In this document: positions 54,281 to 63,863 of the stretch, one piece after another | How the letters are laid out: each line of letters opens with the position of its first letter | Numbering within the stretch: the first letter of the stretch is position 1 | Assembly (NCBI RefSeq): GCF_947497915.1 | Contig: NZ_CANMIJ010000002.1 | Span: 1-64,000, forward strand | Origin: an uncultured Erythrobacter sp. | Lineage (GTDB): Bacteria > Pseudomonadota > Alphaproteobacteria > Sphingomonadales > Sphingomonadaceae | DNA: 64,000 nucleotides | Reading direction: 5' to 3' | Notes under the pieces: model-generated | The model's input: only the letters and a program-made list of their open reading frames with translations | Database searches by the model: none | Told to the model about the DNA's origin: nothing | Made by a program: the position numbers and the translations under genes

Positions 54281-56218
54281 TCAATCAGGTGCATTTGCTT
54301 TGACAGCACCCTCGAAACCACTGCTTTCATTAACCCACTCGAGCCAATACCCCAGTTTCAAAATGTTGAGGACAGAACCTGTCGACATTTCTTTCTTGGG
54401 GTTCTCACCCAAATCAAGTTCCTCAAGATACTTCTTGGCGGCATCGGCGTTGGCAAGGCTTGTGAAGGTATCATTGGCCTCAAAACGTCGAATGTCGGCA
54501 AGCAGTCTCTTCCTGTCTTGAAAGAGCTTCGGGTGTACGGTCGGGATCGTAGAGCCAGACTTATCGTCGCGTAAACGGACAGCTTCCGGTAGGATGCCGA
54601 CCGTCGCCAATCGGATCATCCGGCGCTTTATGCCTTGGTGTATTTTCCTCTGCGTAGGAAGGTTCAGGCAAAACTGCAGCAGCCGGATGTCTAATAATGG
54701 GTATCGGTAGTCGACGCCGTACCATGCGGCTCCAACAGCGGAGTCTTCCAGCCGAAAGACAAGATGGGGTGAATGCACAACGTCATGTTCTTGCTGACTG
54801 ACAGAACCGATGCGTCGGCGGGTTGGATGCGTTTTCATCCGTGCTGGCTGCCCTGTGGTGATCGCGAGTTGATTGCTTACGACGGCAAGTGCTCCTCGCA
54901 GAGCAAGGTCATCAAAAGTATCTTTCTTGCGCAAACCATTGAGACTGGGAAAACGGATTTTCAGGATCGCCACCAGCCTGCGAAAGAGATTTGGGTTTGT
55001 GGGCTTCAAATTTCGCCAAATTTGGCTCCATTGCCCTTGGCTAGCAAGCTCTTGCTGCCAGCCACTGGCATGCGAAGTGACCAACTGATCGCCGCCAAAG
55101 CCAGATAACAGAGTGCGCAAGCCACGCTCCTCAAGTGTCTTGAGCAGTTCCTCACCTGGCAAAGTTAGATCACTGCGCGATGGACTGGAATGATTGCTCA
55201 CATTGCGTTGGATCGTGTCTGCGATGCCGCGACCCTCGCCGCGGATCGAAGTGTGATGAATGTTTGGATTCATTTCGCAGACAGCCTTCATTTGGTCTGC
55301 TTCGTCTATAAACGGAAATACGTTGCCGATGTTTGCTTCAGGCATGACGTGCGAGAAGGCTTGTATTTGTTCATCACGGGGCTCGAGCAATCTGCTGGCG
55401 GTTGCAGTGACAGTCGTAGAATCGAGCCCGCCACTCATTTCGCTGGCATTGCGAGTGAAACTTCGCAGACGGCACTCAACCGCTTGATCCAGCAATCGCT
55501 TGAAGTCCGAGATATGCTGTTCTTCAGTTCCGGCCAGCGGCTTGGGAAGAAGCGTCAGCTCCCAGTATTTTTGCAGTTGGGTGCCTTTGCCTGACACGCT
55601 CAGCCAATGCGCGGCTGGCAAAGTCTTGATGCCGCAATAAATGGTGCGATCGCGATCAATCTTGGACTGAGCCAGCAAATCACTGACCCAGAATTTGTCG
55701 ATGGTTTGATCGATCCAATCAAGGCCCAGCAGTGGCCCTTTTACAGAGCAAAATGCAATCTTGCTTTCATCACGAGCAACGAAAAGGGGGCGAACCCCCA
55801 AATGATCTCTGATGAGAAAAAGTTGATCCGATTGATTGTCGAAAATTGCAATTGCGAAATCCCCGATCAAACGCTGGCCAATTTCGCTCCCGAATCTTGC
55901 GAAGGCGTGCGCAACCAACACTTCGTCAGCCGTCTGATCGTCGATCGGCAGGTCCAGGTTTCTCGCTAGCTCCCCCCGATTATCGAGGCGGCCATCGAAA
56001 ACGATAGAATATCTCTTGTCCTTGCTTAGAAAAGGTTGCTGGCAAAGCGATGCCTGCGGCATGTTGAATTGTTCAGCACATCCCAAAAAGCCGTTAGCGA
56101 CAGAAACATGGCCTAAGCGGTCATGGGGCCATGCCTTACACGCCATTTCCATCTTGGATGCCGTTACGGTATCTAGTGGTGCCTTATCAAATGTGACGAC
56201 GCCGAAAATGATGCTCAC
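54281..56218 (-). CDS. Lasso peptide macrolactam cyclase C2 (asparagine-synthase-like)
   Basis: 645 aa from GTG 56216-56218, overlapping the sulfotransferase stop. The N-terminal glutaminase-like domain lacks Cys2 ('MSIIFGVV'). ATP site 'SGGLDS' (262-267), 'LLSGFGGDQ' (SGxGGD) and 'WYGVDYRYPLLDIRLLQFCLNLP' in the C-terminal third place it with paeninodin-type lasso cyclases, a different branch from C1. It should close the ring on precursor A2. The last ~9 residues (AVKANAPD and preceding) are encoded by an IS6-type terminal repeat (54289-54310), so its native C-terminus has been replaced. Last gene of a five-gene (-) operon. Confidence 0.88.
   Translation of the reverse strand: MSIIFGVVTFDKAPLDTVTASKMEMACKAWPHDRLGHVSVANGFLGCAEQFNMPQASLCQQPFLSKDKRYSIVFDGRLDNRGELARNLDLPIDDQTADEVLVAHAFARFGSEIGQRLIGDFAIAIFDNQSDQLFLIRDHLGVRPLFVARDESKIAFCSVKGPLLGLDWIDQTIDKFWVSDLLAQSKIDRDRTIYCGIKTLPAAHWLSVSGKGTQLQKYWELTLLPKPLAGTEEQHISDFKRLLDQAVECRLRSFTRNASEMSGGLDSTTVTATASRLLEPRDEQIQAFSHVMPEANIGNVFPFIDEADQMKAVCEMNPNIHHTSIRGEGRGIADTIQRNVSNHSSPSRSDLTLPGEELLKTLEERGLRTLLSGFGGDQLVTSHASGWQQELASQGQWSQIWRNLKPTNPNLFRRLVAILKIRFPSLNGLRKKDTFDDLALRGALAVVSNQLAITTGQPARMKTHPTRRRIGSVSQQEHDVVHSPHLVFRLEDSAVGAAWYGVDYRYPLLDIRLLQFCLNLPTQRKIHQGIKRRMIRLATVGILPEAVRLRDDKSGSTIPTVHPKLFQDRKRLLADIRRFEANDTFTSLANADAAKKYLEELDLGENPKKEMSTGSVLNILKLGYWLEWVNESSGFEGAVKANAPD
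54289..54310. repeat. IS6-type terminal repeat fused to the 3' end of C2
   Basis: GGTGCATTTGCTTTGACAGCAC, one base different in its core from the solo ends at 63.8 kb. It lies inside the C2 reading frame and supplies its last codons. It marks the left border of module 3. Between 54219 and 54280 nothing else is recognisable. Confidence 0.75.
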
Positions 56219-57204
56219 AGCGTACCGCCGCTTACTTCATATTGGTCTCGAAAGCGTTCGAAATAGCCGCGAGCAACCTGAATGTACTCTGCTTGCTCAC
56301 CGGCAAAACGCGTCAGTTCGTCAATGCTTATGGGCTTATAATCGTCTTGCCTCGAACCTTTCCACTTCGCGTTCTTTTTTGCGTCCCAATCGGCTGAATT
56401 GGCATCACCGATGAATTTGAAATGTCGCAAAACGTCTGCAAATTTCGCTTGAAGATCATCGTATTCGATGGCGAGCAATCGAGGGTCAATCAGGCCTTCG
56501 AAACTGCGCAATGCTTCGCAATAGGCTCTGGCTGCAAAATACGCTTGGGTCGATTGATCGACGGCCTCGAACTCGGGCAAAGCTCCTTCGATTCGTGCCT
56601 TCTCGCCATTCTTTACATATGCCGGGGGCTTACGTGTCAGGGATTCAAGCACAGCCACTGGCTCACGAAAGAGAAACACGAACTGTGCATTTTGCAGCTC
56701 GCTGAAAACCGTTGACACAGCTTGTCCGGTCAGACTGTTAAACTTGATAAGAAGCTGTTTGTTTTGCTTTGCTGACCAATCTTGCCAAGCCGCAATCGTC
56801 GCGCGCAAATATTTTCTCTGTATTTCGGGTTCAAGCATATGCTCGAAACGGTTCAGCAGCTTCCCGACGAAACCTGGCTCACTCAGCGCAATAAAACCGC
56901 CGGTGTTCTTTACGTTTTGAGTCAAGAGGGTCGACCCACATCGCGCGACGTGAAATATCCCTGCGGTATGCGCAAAATCAGTGGTGCTTGCGTGATCTGG
57001 GTTCTGATCCAGCCATTCATCAATTTGCTGAATTTTGTCGATTGGCCGATCTTTGGGCACCGACAGCTTTAAAAAGCCTCTGGAAAGGTCCAACCTGTCC
57101 GGATCAATCAAATGGACCAGAACTATTCCATTAACGCTCGCGACGCTTAAAGGTAGCAAGGTCTGATGCATGATTGAGCTGTCAATCGCGCTCACTTCGG
57201 GCAT
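56215..57204 (-). CDS. Sulfotransferase-like peptide tailoring enzyme
   Basis: 329 aa. P-loop 'VARCGSTLLTQ' (about 87-96) matches the PAPS 5'-phosphosulfate loop of sulfotransferases (RSGSTLL), and 'FVFLFREPVAVLESLTRKP' (about 178-197) the 3'-phosphate region with its Arg and Ser. The N-terminal ~75 residues are specific to this group. Length fits. Position inside the lasso operon suggests it modifies precursor A2, for example by sulfation of a Ser or Thr of the core, but the substrate is unproven. It overlaps the oxygenase gene by 13 bases and the cyclase gene by four. Confidence 0.8.
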   Translation of the reverse strand: MPEVSAIDSSIMHQTLLPLSVASVNGIVLVHLIDPDRLDLSRGFLKLSVPKDRPIDKIQQIDEWLDQNPDHASTTDFAHTAGIFHVARCGSTLLTQNVKNTGGFIALSEPGFVGKLLNRFEHMLEPEIQRKYLRATIAAWQDWSAKQNKQLLIKFNSLTGQAVSTVFSELQNAQFVFLFREPVAVLESLTRKPPAYVKNGEKARIEGALPEFEAVDQSTQAYFAARAYCEALRSFEGLIDPRLLAIEYDDLQAKFADVLRHFKFIGDANSADWDAKKNAKWKGSRQDDYKPISIDELTRFAGEQAEYIQVARGYFERFRDQYEVSGGTL

Positions 57205-58085
57205 TCCATTTTACTGATGTGACTGCTGACAGCAAAACGCCCATCTGCGAATTTTCTGCTTCGCAGCCGGGTTGGCGCTACTGCGTGTCGGAAATGGCTT
57301 GGGAAGGCGATAAGCCGGTTCGGCTGCGGGCAAATTTTGGTAAAACTATGCGGTGTGTAGGTGTTTGCCTTTGTGTTTGTATCGAAAATATATAGCTCGC
57401 CGCCGGAAAAGGCGCTGGGCGTCTTCCCGAAATAGTAGAGCCAAGTGATCGCGCGCCCTTGATCTTCCCACGGCCCATGATTGTCACAATGGGTATTGAA
57501 GAATCCGCCATCGATATGGTTGGTTATTTTGAGCTCAACCTTCAGCACGTCGAAATGCGGCAATCCGAGGGATTGTCTCATGTGTGATAAATTTTCGTTT
57601 ACGAAACTCTCGAAGAGATCCTGAGCGTAGCCGATTTTTTCCAACACCAACGTTTCGCGCTTTTCTGGATCGTATCGCCGGTCTTCACCCGATAGCCGTG
57701 CTGGTCGGAATTGTTTTTCACTTCGGATGGTATGGGCATACAGATCATCATGAGCCTGATTGCAGAGAAAGCCGTCCAGAACCATTATCGGCGCGGCTCG
57801 ATGACCTTCCGCATCAATCAAATTTAGCGGCGTAATAGAATGCTGAGAGCCGAAGCTAATCTGGTCGGCTGGGGTGACCGACATTATCTGTTCAAAGCAT
57901 TCGCGTGCGGCCGAGACATCGCCCACCCTGCGCAAAACTGCCGCTTTGTTTTGAAGAAGTTCCAGATTGCCGCGATCACGCGTCAGCTTTCGGTCCAAGG
58001 CTTCAAGGAAAGCAGCATTGGCAACAGGATCAGCCAGCTGGCTTGCCACTGCCACTTCCGCAGCAAATTCTTGGTTCATAGCCAT
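57192..58085 (-). CDS. 2-oxoglutarate/Fe(II) oxygenase, probable peptide hydroxylase
   Basis: 297 aa. The N-terminal helical part (about 1-75) is TPR-like. A prolyl-4-hydroxylase-type double-stranded beta-helix (about 90-297) has the iron triad His199-x-Asp201 ('NTHCDNHGPW') and His267 ('FPSHFRHAVAP'), and an Arg for 2-oxoglutarate at about 283 ('DGRFAVSSH'). The A2 core has three Asp and one Glu, so beta-hydroxylation of Asp is a plausible job; this is inference. Third gene of the (-) operon. Confidence 0.83.
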   Translation of the reverse strand: MAMNQEFAAEVAVASQLADPVANAAFLEALDRKLTRDRGNLELLQNKAAVLRRVGDVSAARECFEQIMSVTPADQISFGSQHSITPLNLIDAEGHRAAPIMVLDGFLCNQAHDDLYAHTIRSEKQFRPARLSGEDRRYDPEKRETLVLEKIGYAQDLFESFVNENLSHMRQSLGLPHFDVLKVELKITNHIDGGFFNTHCDNHGPWEDQGRAITWLYYFGKTPSAFSGGELYIFDTNTKANTYTPHSFTKICPQPNRLIAFPSHFRHAVAPTRLRSRKFADGRFAVSSHISKMECPK

Positions 58086-58109
58086 CAGGTGCGCTTCGCG
58101 GGCAAGCTA

Positions 58110-58402
58110 TCAGTCAAGCTCAACGAGGCTTTCGTCCAACATATTCGCGACAATAGTATGGACTTCGCTTTTGCATCGATCTGCTTCTACATCAAAGCGC
58201 TCGACTAGCTGCGTGACGATTGCCGCGAGGGTTCGCTCGCCGTTGATCAGCGACCAAATGGCACCGCTAGACTCATTAAATGTCACGTATTTGCCAGTCT
58301 TTGTCGACAGCAATATGGTCGCTGAATCCACGACCGTTTCCAGAACATGATCTGCCTTGGTCAGCACCGCTCCGTCAGACAGTTCTTTTCCCATAAGGCC
58401 CC

Positions 58403-58406
<4 letters not shown>
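58110..58406 (-). CDS. PqqD-like RiPP recognition protein (lasso B1)
   Basis: 98 aa. Winged-helix PqqD fold ('LETVVDSATILLSTKTGKYVTFNESSGAIWSLINGERTLAAIVTQLVERFDVEADRCKSEVHTIVANMLDESLVEL'). In split lasso systems this B1 protein binds the leader's (Y/W)xxPxL motif and delivers the precursor to the enzymes. It starts within the kinase stop (ATGA), so the two are coupled. It is the only recognition protein in the window and may also serve precursor A1, whose leader has the same motif. Confidence 0.88.
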
Positions 58407-59353
<947 letters not shown>

Positions 59354-59467
59354 AGTTCCTTGCTCGCGTCGATGAATCTTGACGTGTGTGCCTCGTGTAA
59401 CTAGTCCGACGTTACGTACATATACCAGTCCCTTTTTCGAGGGGCTACGACTTGGGGGCAACCAATC
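59354..59467. promoter_or_regulatory. Divergent promoter region between the kinase operon and A2
   Basis: 114 bp. It must drive the five-gene (-) operon and, to the right, A2. Its size matches the A1/C1 gap in module 1. I could not assign boxes or operators with confidence. Confidence 0.55.
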
Positions 59468-59611
59468 ATGAGCAACGAAAATTCTACCGCAGACGTTGAC
59501 ACGAAAAAGGCATCTTGGGCAACGCCATCAATGGATGTGATTGATGTGGCCGCAGTGACTGCTGGCGGCACTTCCGGTTTTGACGAAGATTTCGACTCTT
59601 TCGCTAGCTAA
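59468..59611 (+). CDS. Paeninodin-like lasso precursor peptide A2
   Basis: 47 aa from ATG 59468 (ribosome site TTGGGGGCAACCA, like A1). The leader has KKASWATPSMDVIDV, matching the paeninodin-family leader (KKxWxxPxLEVLDV) and the (Y/W)xxPx(L/M) recognition motif, then Thr at -2 (VTA|G). The predicted core is GGTSGFDEDFDSFAS: Gly1 with possible ring partners Asp7, Glu8 or Asp9, and a C-terminal Ser that fits the kinase next door. The gene is below usual calling limits. Divergent from the kinase, RRE, oxygenase, sulfotransferase and cyclase operon. Confidence 0.88.
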   Translation: MSNENSTADVDTKKASWATPSMDVIDVAAVTAGGTSGFDEDFDSFAS

Positions 59612-59631
59612 CAGCTGACTGGATCAGGTTA

Positions 59632-59657
59632 CCCGTAAAACCTGGGGCTTTTGCGGG
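59632..59657 (+). promoter_or_regulatory. Hairpin between A2 and the permease chimera
   Basis: CCCGTAAAA pairs with TTTTGCGGG (one G-T pair) around an eight-base loop. No T-tract follows. It could be a processing or attenuation site that makes A2 mRNA more abundant than the downstream chimera mRNA. Confidence 0.55.
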
Positions 59658-59713
59658 CAGATCATAGGCCGCACGCTGTACCTATACGTTCAACTTCATT
59701 GGGTTGATAGCAG

Positions 59714-62700
59714 TTGTCGTTAAATTCCGAGAGCGACACCCGCTCTGATCAACGCCTCTGGGTTGCTTTTGCGGCTATGGCCGCAATGGCAATCATATTT
59801 TGGACAGGTTCTCGCTATCCTGCCCTCAACGAGAAGGCTGAAATGGGCGGCGACACGCCGCTTTCGGGCCTCTCGTTTGATATAGTCCTGGAAATTTTCC
59901 CTAACAGCAGTTTGTGGTGGGAATTGGCTGCAAACACCGTAAATTGGGTTTTTACCAATCTCTACGGAATGACTTTTGGCGTCCTTTTCGGGGCTGCTGC
60001 ACTGACAATCCTGTCTTTGGTAAAGCGCAGGTCATTCAAGAACGGCTTCGCAAATTCCGCTCTCGGCGCAGTGATCGGGGCCCCGCTCGGGGTTTGCGTT
60101 AACTGTGCGGCGCCGATTGCATTGGGCCTGCATGCCGGCCGAATGCGGTTGGAAACGACACTATCTGCACTGCTCGCGTCGCCCACTTTGAATGTGATAG
60201 TCGTCACGATGAGCTTTGCTTTGCTGCCGTTTCATCTCGCACTCACAAAGCTTGTTCTCGCGCTCGTTCTGGTGCTGTTGGTTGTGCCCTTGATTTGCCG
60301 CTGGGTATTGATTGACGAAACAGAGAGCACCAAAGGGGAAATCGCCCCTCTTGCGCGCATTACCGAGGCAAAGGGGCTGACCGCGTGGATTGCCAAGGCA
60401 TTGATGCCAGTCGATGCAGACCCGAGGCCGCACAACTTTGGCGAAGCCCTGTGGTGGTTCATTAGAACTTACTCGCGCAACTTTTTCTTCGTGTTCATTA
60501 TCACTGTGCCGATGATGTTTTTGGCGGCGATACTGGGCGCGGTCGTTGCGACATTTACAGCGCCCTCAGAACTTTCAAACATCTTACCGGCCAAAGGTAT
60601 CATAGCGATCATCCTCGCGATGGGTTTGGTTGCGGTGATTGCCAGCTTTGTTCCAGCGCCGATTGCATTGGACGTGATCCTCACGGTTATCCTGGTCGGG
60701 ATCGGTCTGAGTGATCAGTACGCGATGACGATCCTGATCGCATTGGGTTCCTTCAGCATTTATGCCTTCATAATCTTATGGAAGGCCATTTCTCTCAAGA
60801 CAGGCCTTACGATTTGGGCCGCCGTTGTTGCGATGTCTGTCACCGGCGGCGCAATCGTGCATCTATCGGCTCCCTTCGCCAATCGTTATTATCAGGCTCA
60901 GCAGCTCGCGGCACTTAATGCCGTCGACGCAATCGAGTTTCCTCAGGCAAAGGTGCTGCCAGCTGGCAAGACACAGGCTGAGCTAAAAACAATTCTTGAT
61001 CAACAGGCGTTGAGAGCCACTCCACTCGAGGCGACGAGCGAAACCAATGGCAATGCCCGTATAACGGTAACGCAGCTGATAAATCGCCAACCTTCAACCT
61101 TTTCGCAGTCAGACGGGCCTGCTTTCAAACGCATAACCGGTACAGAAATCGGATTGCTGGAGGAAGGGATTCTTACACCTGCAAAAGAGTTTGGTTATCA
61201 CACTAAAGGTGGAGGTTTGGCCGCTGGCGACATTCATGGCGATGGCTGGGTCGACATTGTAACCCGCCGCCCGACAATGTCGAACGGCCTTTCGCTCTAC
61301 ACCAATATCGGCGGCACCTTCCAGCTTCAGGATTTGGATCTGGGCCCGGTCAATGAAAGCGAAGTCTTTCATGTCTCTCTGGCCGATCTTGATGGCGATG
61401 CAAAACTGGATCTGCTAGTCTCCACCATCCGCAACGGCGAATATATTTTCTACAATGAAGGCGGCGATTTTAGCACCGCGAATATGGTGCAGTTGTACGA
61501 GCCCGAACAGGCGGTTCTCGCCAGTGTCGCCTTTGCAGACCTTGATGCCGATGGCGATCTGGATGTGGTTGCCGGCAAATGGGCACCACGCGGCGTTTCG
61601 ATCGGATGGGGGCTCGAAGCCCCGCACACGCGCAACCAGATTTACTGGAACGAAGGGTCTCGATCCTTTCGACGAGAGCTTTTGCCCAACAGCATTGGCC
61701 AAACTCTAACCCTGCTCACCAGCGATTTCGACGGTGACCGCGTCCTCGATATTCTCGACGGAGATGACGCTGGCGGTACTGACGCAATTACCTTCATGGA
61801 AAAGGATGGGACCTTCCGTAGCCGCGAGCGGAATTCGCAGACGTTCCCCTATTACCTCAACTCGTCAATGAGCTACACGCAAGGCGATTTCGATAACGAT
61901 CTGAGGCTCGACTACTACGGCGCCCAGATCGCTGAGGATGATGACGGTCAGAACCGCGATGCGGATAATCGTTCGCTGTTCGAGATATGCAAACAATTAG
62001 GCGCTGATATCGGCTGGAACCTTGACGAGACGCGAGCTTGCGCGGCTGAATTGCTCTCCATTGATGCGATCCGCGGTACCAAAGCGAATGCTGCCAGTTG
62101 TTCCGGACCCAGCACTAGCCGCGACCGCGCAATCTGCGGAGGGCTCGAGCTTATAAGGGGTTTGGCTAATAGGAAACGCACTCTTGAGCCGGATACTGAG
62201 CGGTTCAAGACATGCGTGTCCTATTTTGATCACGCCCCCTTTTTGAAACCCTATTGCGATTCTTTGAAGATGCCGGTGAACAAGCGCTCTTCGAAAGCCG
62301 AACGCGCCGAAATATTCGGCGAAGCAGTGCTCAATGCCAACATTCTGATCACGACCGATGAAAACGGCGCGTTTGTCGATAAGGCAGATGAACTCGGGGT
62401 GCGCAAACCTGGCTGGAGCTGGAACAGTAGATTCACTGATCTTGATCAGGATGGCTTTCAGGACCTGCTGATAATGACGGGTATCTGGCAGCGTTCCGCC
62501 TCTTCGGCTACCAATGTGTTCTACCGTAATCGAGGCGGAGCCTTTGTTGACGCGACGAAAGACTTCGGCTTTTATGATGTGCTGCCTTCGTACAGCTATG
62601 TGCAGCTGGACTTTGACCGTGACGGCGACATTGATGTCATCCGAGACAACATGTCCCTGCGAATGATGGTGCACCGAAACGACAGGCCGGCAGGGCCTGC

Positions 62701-62992
62701 TTTGTGGGTCAATCTGCGCGATCAAATTGGCAACAGCATGGGTGTGGGCGCACGGGTCACGATTTGCACAGATGGACAGCAGACTGTGCTGCCTGGAAAG
62801 TGCCAGATGCGGATGATCAATGCCAGCGGTGGCTACATGTCGACCGATCCGATCGCTGCCCACTTTGGCTTGGGCAAAGCGAAATCTGTTTCCTTGATCG
62901 AAGTTCGTTGGGCAGATGGCGAGACAAGCCGAATTAAGCCAGAGAGCTTGCTCGGCGGAGAAATCCGGATCGACCGGCGCCTGAACAAGTAA
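59714..62992 (+). CDS. Chimeric ArsP-like permease / FG-GAP (VCBS) / ASPIC-UnbV protein, copy 2
   Basis: 1092 aa from TTG 59714; no better start lies before the first membrane helix. Domain order matches copy 1: permease with 'PLGVCVNCAAPIALGLHAGRM' (Cys128, Cys131), FG-GAP/VCBS repeats (DIHGDGWVD, DLDGDAKLD, DLDADGDLD, DFDGDRVLD, DFDNDLRLD, DLDQDGFQD, DFDRDGDID), a Cys-rich insert (about 750-855), and a C-terminal ASPIC/UnbV domain. It is strongly similar to copy 1 across the whole length, so the two are paralogues. It follows A2 by 102 bases on the same strand. An IS copy begins at the base after its stop. Confidence 0.85.
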   Translation: MSLNSESDTRSDQRLWVAFAAMAAMAIIFWTGSRYPALNEKAEMGGDTPLSGLSFDIVLEIFPNSSLWWELAANTVNWVFTNLYGMTFGVLFGAAALTILSLVKRRSFKNGFANSALGAVIGAPLGVCVNCAAPIALGLHAGRMRLETTLSALLASPTLNVIVVTMSFALLPFHLALTKLVLALVLVLLVVPLICRWVLIDETESTKGEIAPLARITEAKGLTAWIAKALMPVDADPRPHNFGEALWWFIRTYSRNFFFVFIITVPMMFLAAILGAVVATFTAPSELSNILPAKGIIAIILAMGLVAVIASFVPAPIALDVILTVILVGIGLSDQYAMTILIALGSFSIYAFIILWKAISLKTGLTIWAAVVAMSVTGGAIVHLSAPFANRYYQAQQLAALNAVDAIEFPQAKVLPAGKTQAELKTILDQQALRATPLEATSETNGNARITVTQLINRQPSTFSQSDGPAFKRITGTEIGLLEEGILTPAKEFGYHTKGGGLAAGDIHGDGWVDIVTRRPTMSNGLSLYTNIGGTFQLQDLDLGPVNESEVFHVSLADLDGDAKLDLLVSTIRNGEYIFYNEGGDFSTANMVQLYEPEQAVLASVAFADLDADGDLDVVAGKWAPRGVSIGWGLEAPHTRNQIYWNEGSRSFRRELLPNSIGQTLTLLTSDFDGDRVLDILDGDDAGGTDAITFMEKDGTFRSRERNSQTFPYYLNSSMSYTQGDFDNDLRLDYYGAQIAEDDDGQNRDADNRSLFEICKQLGADIGWNLDETRACAAELLSIDAIRGTKANAASCSGPSTSRDRAICGGLELIRGLANRKRTLEPDTERFKTCVSYFDHAPFLKPYCDSLKMPVNKRSSKAERAEIFGEAVLNANILITTDENGAFVDKADELGVRKPGWSWNSRFTDLDQDGFQDLLIMTGIWQRSASSATNVFYRNRGGAFVDATKDFGFYDVLPSYSYVQLDFDRDGDIDVIRDNMSLRMMVHRNDRPAGPALWVNLRDQIGNSMGVGARVTICTDGQQTVLPGKCQMRMINASGGYMSTDPIAAHFGLGKAKSVSLIEVRWADGETSRIKPESLLGGEIRIDRRLNK

Positions 62993-63834
62993 GGTGCCGT
63001 CAGTCTAACGCGAACTCGTCTCCATTAGACATGGAGTGCCCTACCCTTCGCTAGGCTTAGGCCATTAGGGTTTGCCACTCAGCCAGAGTGGCGGAGCGGG
63101 TTGCTTTGTAGGCTTGTCTATCGGTGAGGTGGCGGTCAGAGCTAAAGTGGTTGTGGAGGTTGGCATGAACAGAAGCGAACTTTCTGGAGTGACTTCATCT
63201 GTCGGAACCTGATCATCGCTCGCTCTCTTCGTCGGAACGGAAGATGGCTGTTTTCGGCCCGGTTGTTCGCCCAGCGCCCCACCTCCTGTTTGCCGGTGTT
63301 ACTAAGCTCTCGCATCGCAGCTTTGTACGAGGTGAGACCATCGGTGGTGATCTCAGCGGGCGAACCGTGGCGTTTGAGCGCCTTCTTCATGAACCGCAGC
63401 GCTGCCTTCTTGTCGCGCTTCTTGGTGACATAGCTCTCGAGGATCTCGCCCTCCTGATCGACCGCGCGCCACAGGTAGTGCAGCTCGCCGTTGATCTTCA
63501 CGTAGACTTCGTCGAGGTGCCACTTCCACTGCCTAAAACCGCGCATTCTACTCACCCGCTGGCGCTGCATATCGGCAGCGAACAACGGCCCAAATCGGTT
63601 CCACCACAGCCGAACCGTCTCGTGGCAAATATCAATCCCGCGCTCAGCCAGCAGATCCTCTACGTTTCGCAGCGAAAGCGGAAAGCGCACATACATCATC
63701 ACGACCAGGCGGATAATCTCAGGCGATGAGTTGAAATAGCGGAACGGACTGGCTGATTTGCGAGGTCTAGGCATGAGCTTGCCATACCCGATCAGGCGCG
63801 TTCCGCTAACCAGTGCATTTGCTCTGACAGTGCC
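62993..63834 (-). mobile_element. IS6-family insertion sequence, copy D
   Basis: About 842 bp. Left end GGTGCCGTCAGTCTAA (62993), right end GTGCATTTGCTCTGACAGTGCC (63813-63834). It starts directly after the permease chimera stop codon and is the right border of module 3. The least damaged IS copy in the window. No target duplication could be recognised. Confidence 0.87.
63142..63774 (-). CDS. IS6-family transposase with altered C-terminus
   Basis: 210 aa. Helix-turn-helix (about 25-55) and complete DDE residues ('WHLDEVYVKI', 'TTDGLTSY', 'RAENSHLPFRRRERAM'). After 'MKSLQK' the reading diverges from copy B ('FASVHANVHNHFNSERHL...') because of one extra T near 63181-63183, replacing about 40 C-terminal residues by a short unrelated tail. 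The catalytic core is intact, so activity is possible but uncertain. Confidence 0.85.
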   Translation of the reverse strand: MPRPRKSASPFRYFNSSPEIIRLVVMMYVRFPLSLRNVEDLLAERGIDICHETVRLWWNRFGPLFAADMQRQRVSRMRGFRQWKWHLDEVYVKINGELHYLWRAVDQEGEILESYVTKKRDKKAALRFMKKALKRHGSPAEITTDGLTSYKAAMRELSNTGKQEVGRWANNRAENSHLPFRRRERAMIRFRQMKSLQKVRFCSCQPPQPL

Positions 63835-63840
63835 GCCTCA

Positions 63841-63863
63841 GGTGCATTTGCTCTGACAGCGCC
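63841..63863. repeat. Second solo IS6-type terminal repeat
   Basis: GGTGCATTTGCTCTGACAGCGCC, only seven bases beyond the right end of copy D. It marks an older insertion or deletion scar. 63864-64000 shows nothing recognisable. Confidence 0.75.
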
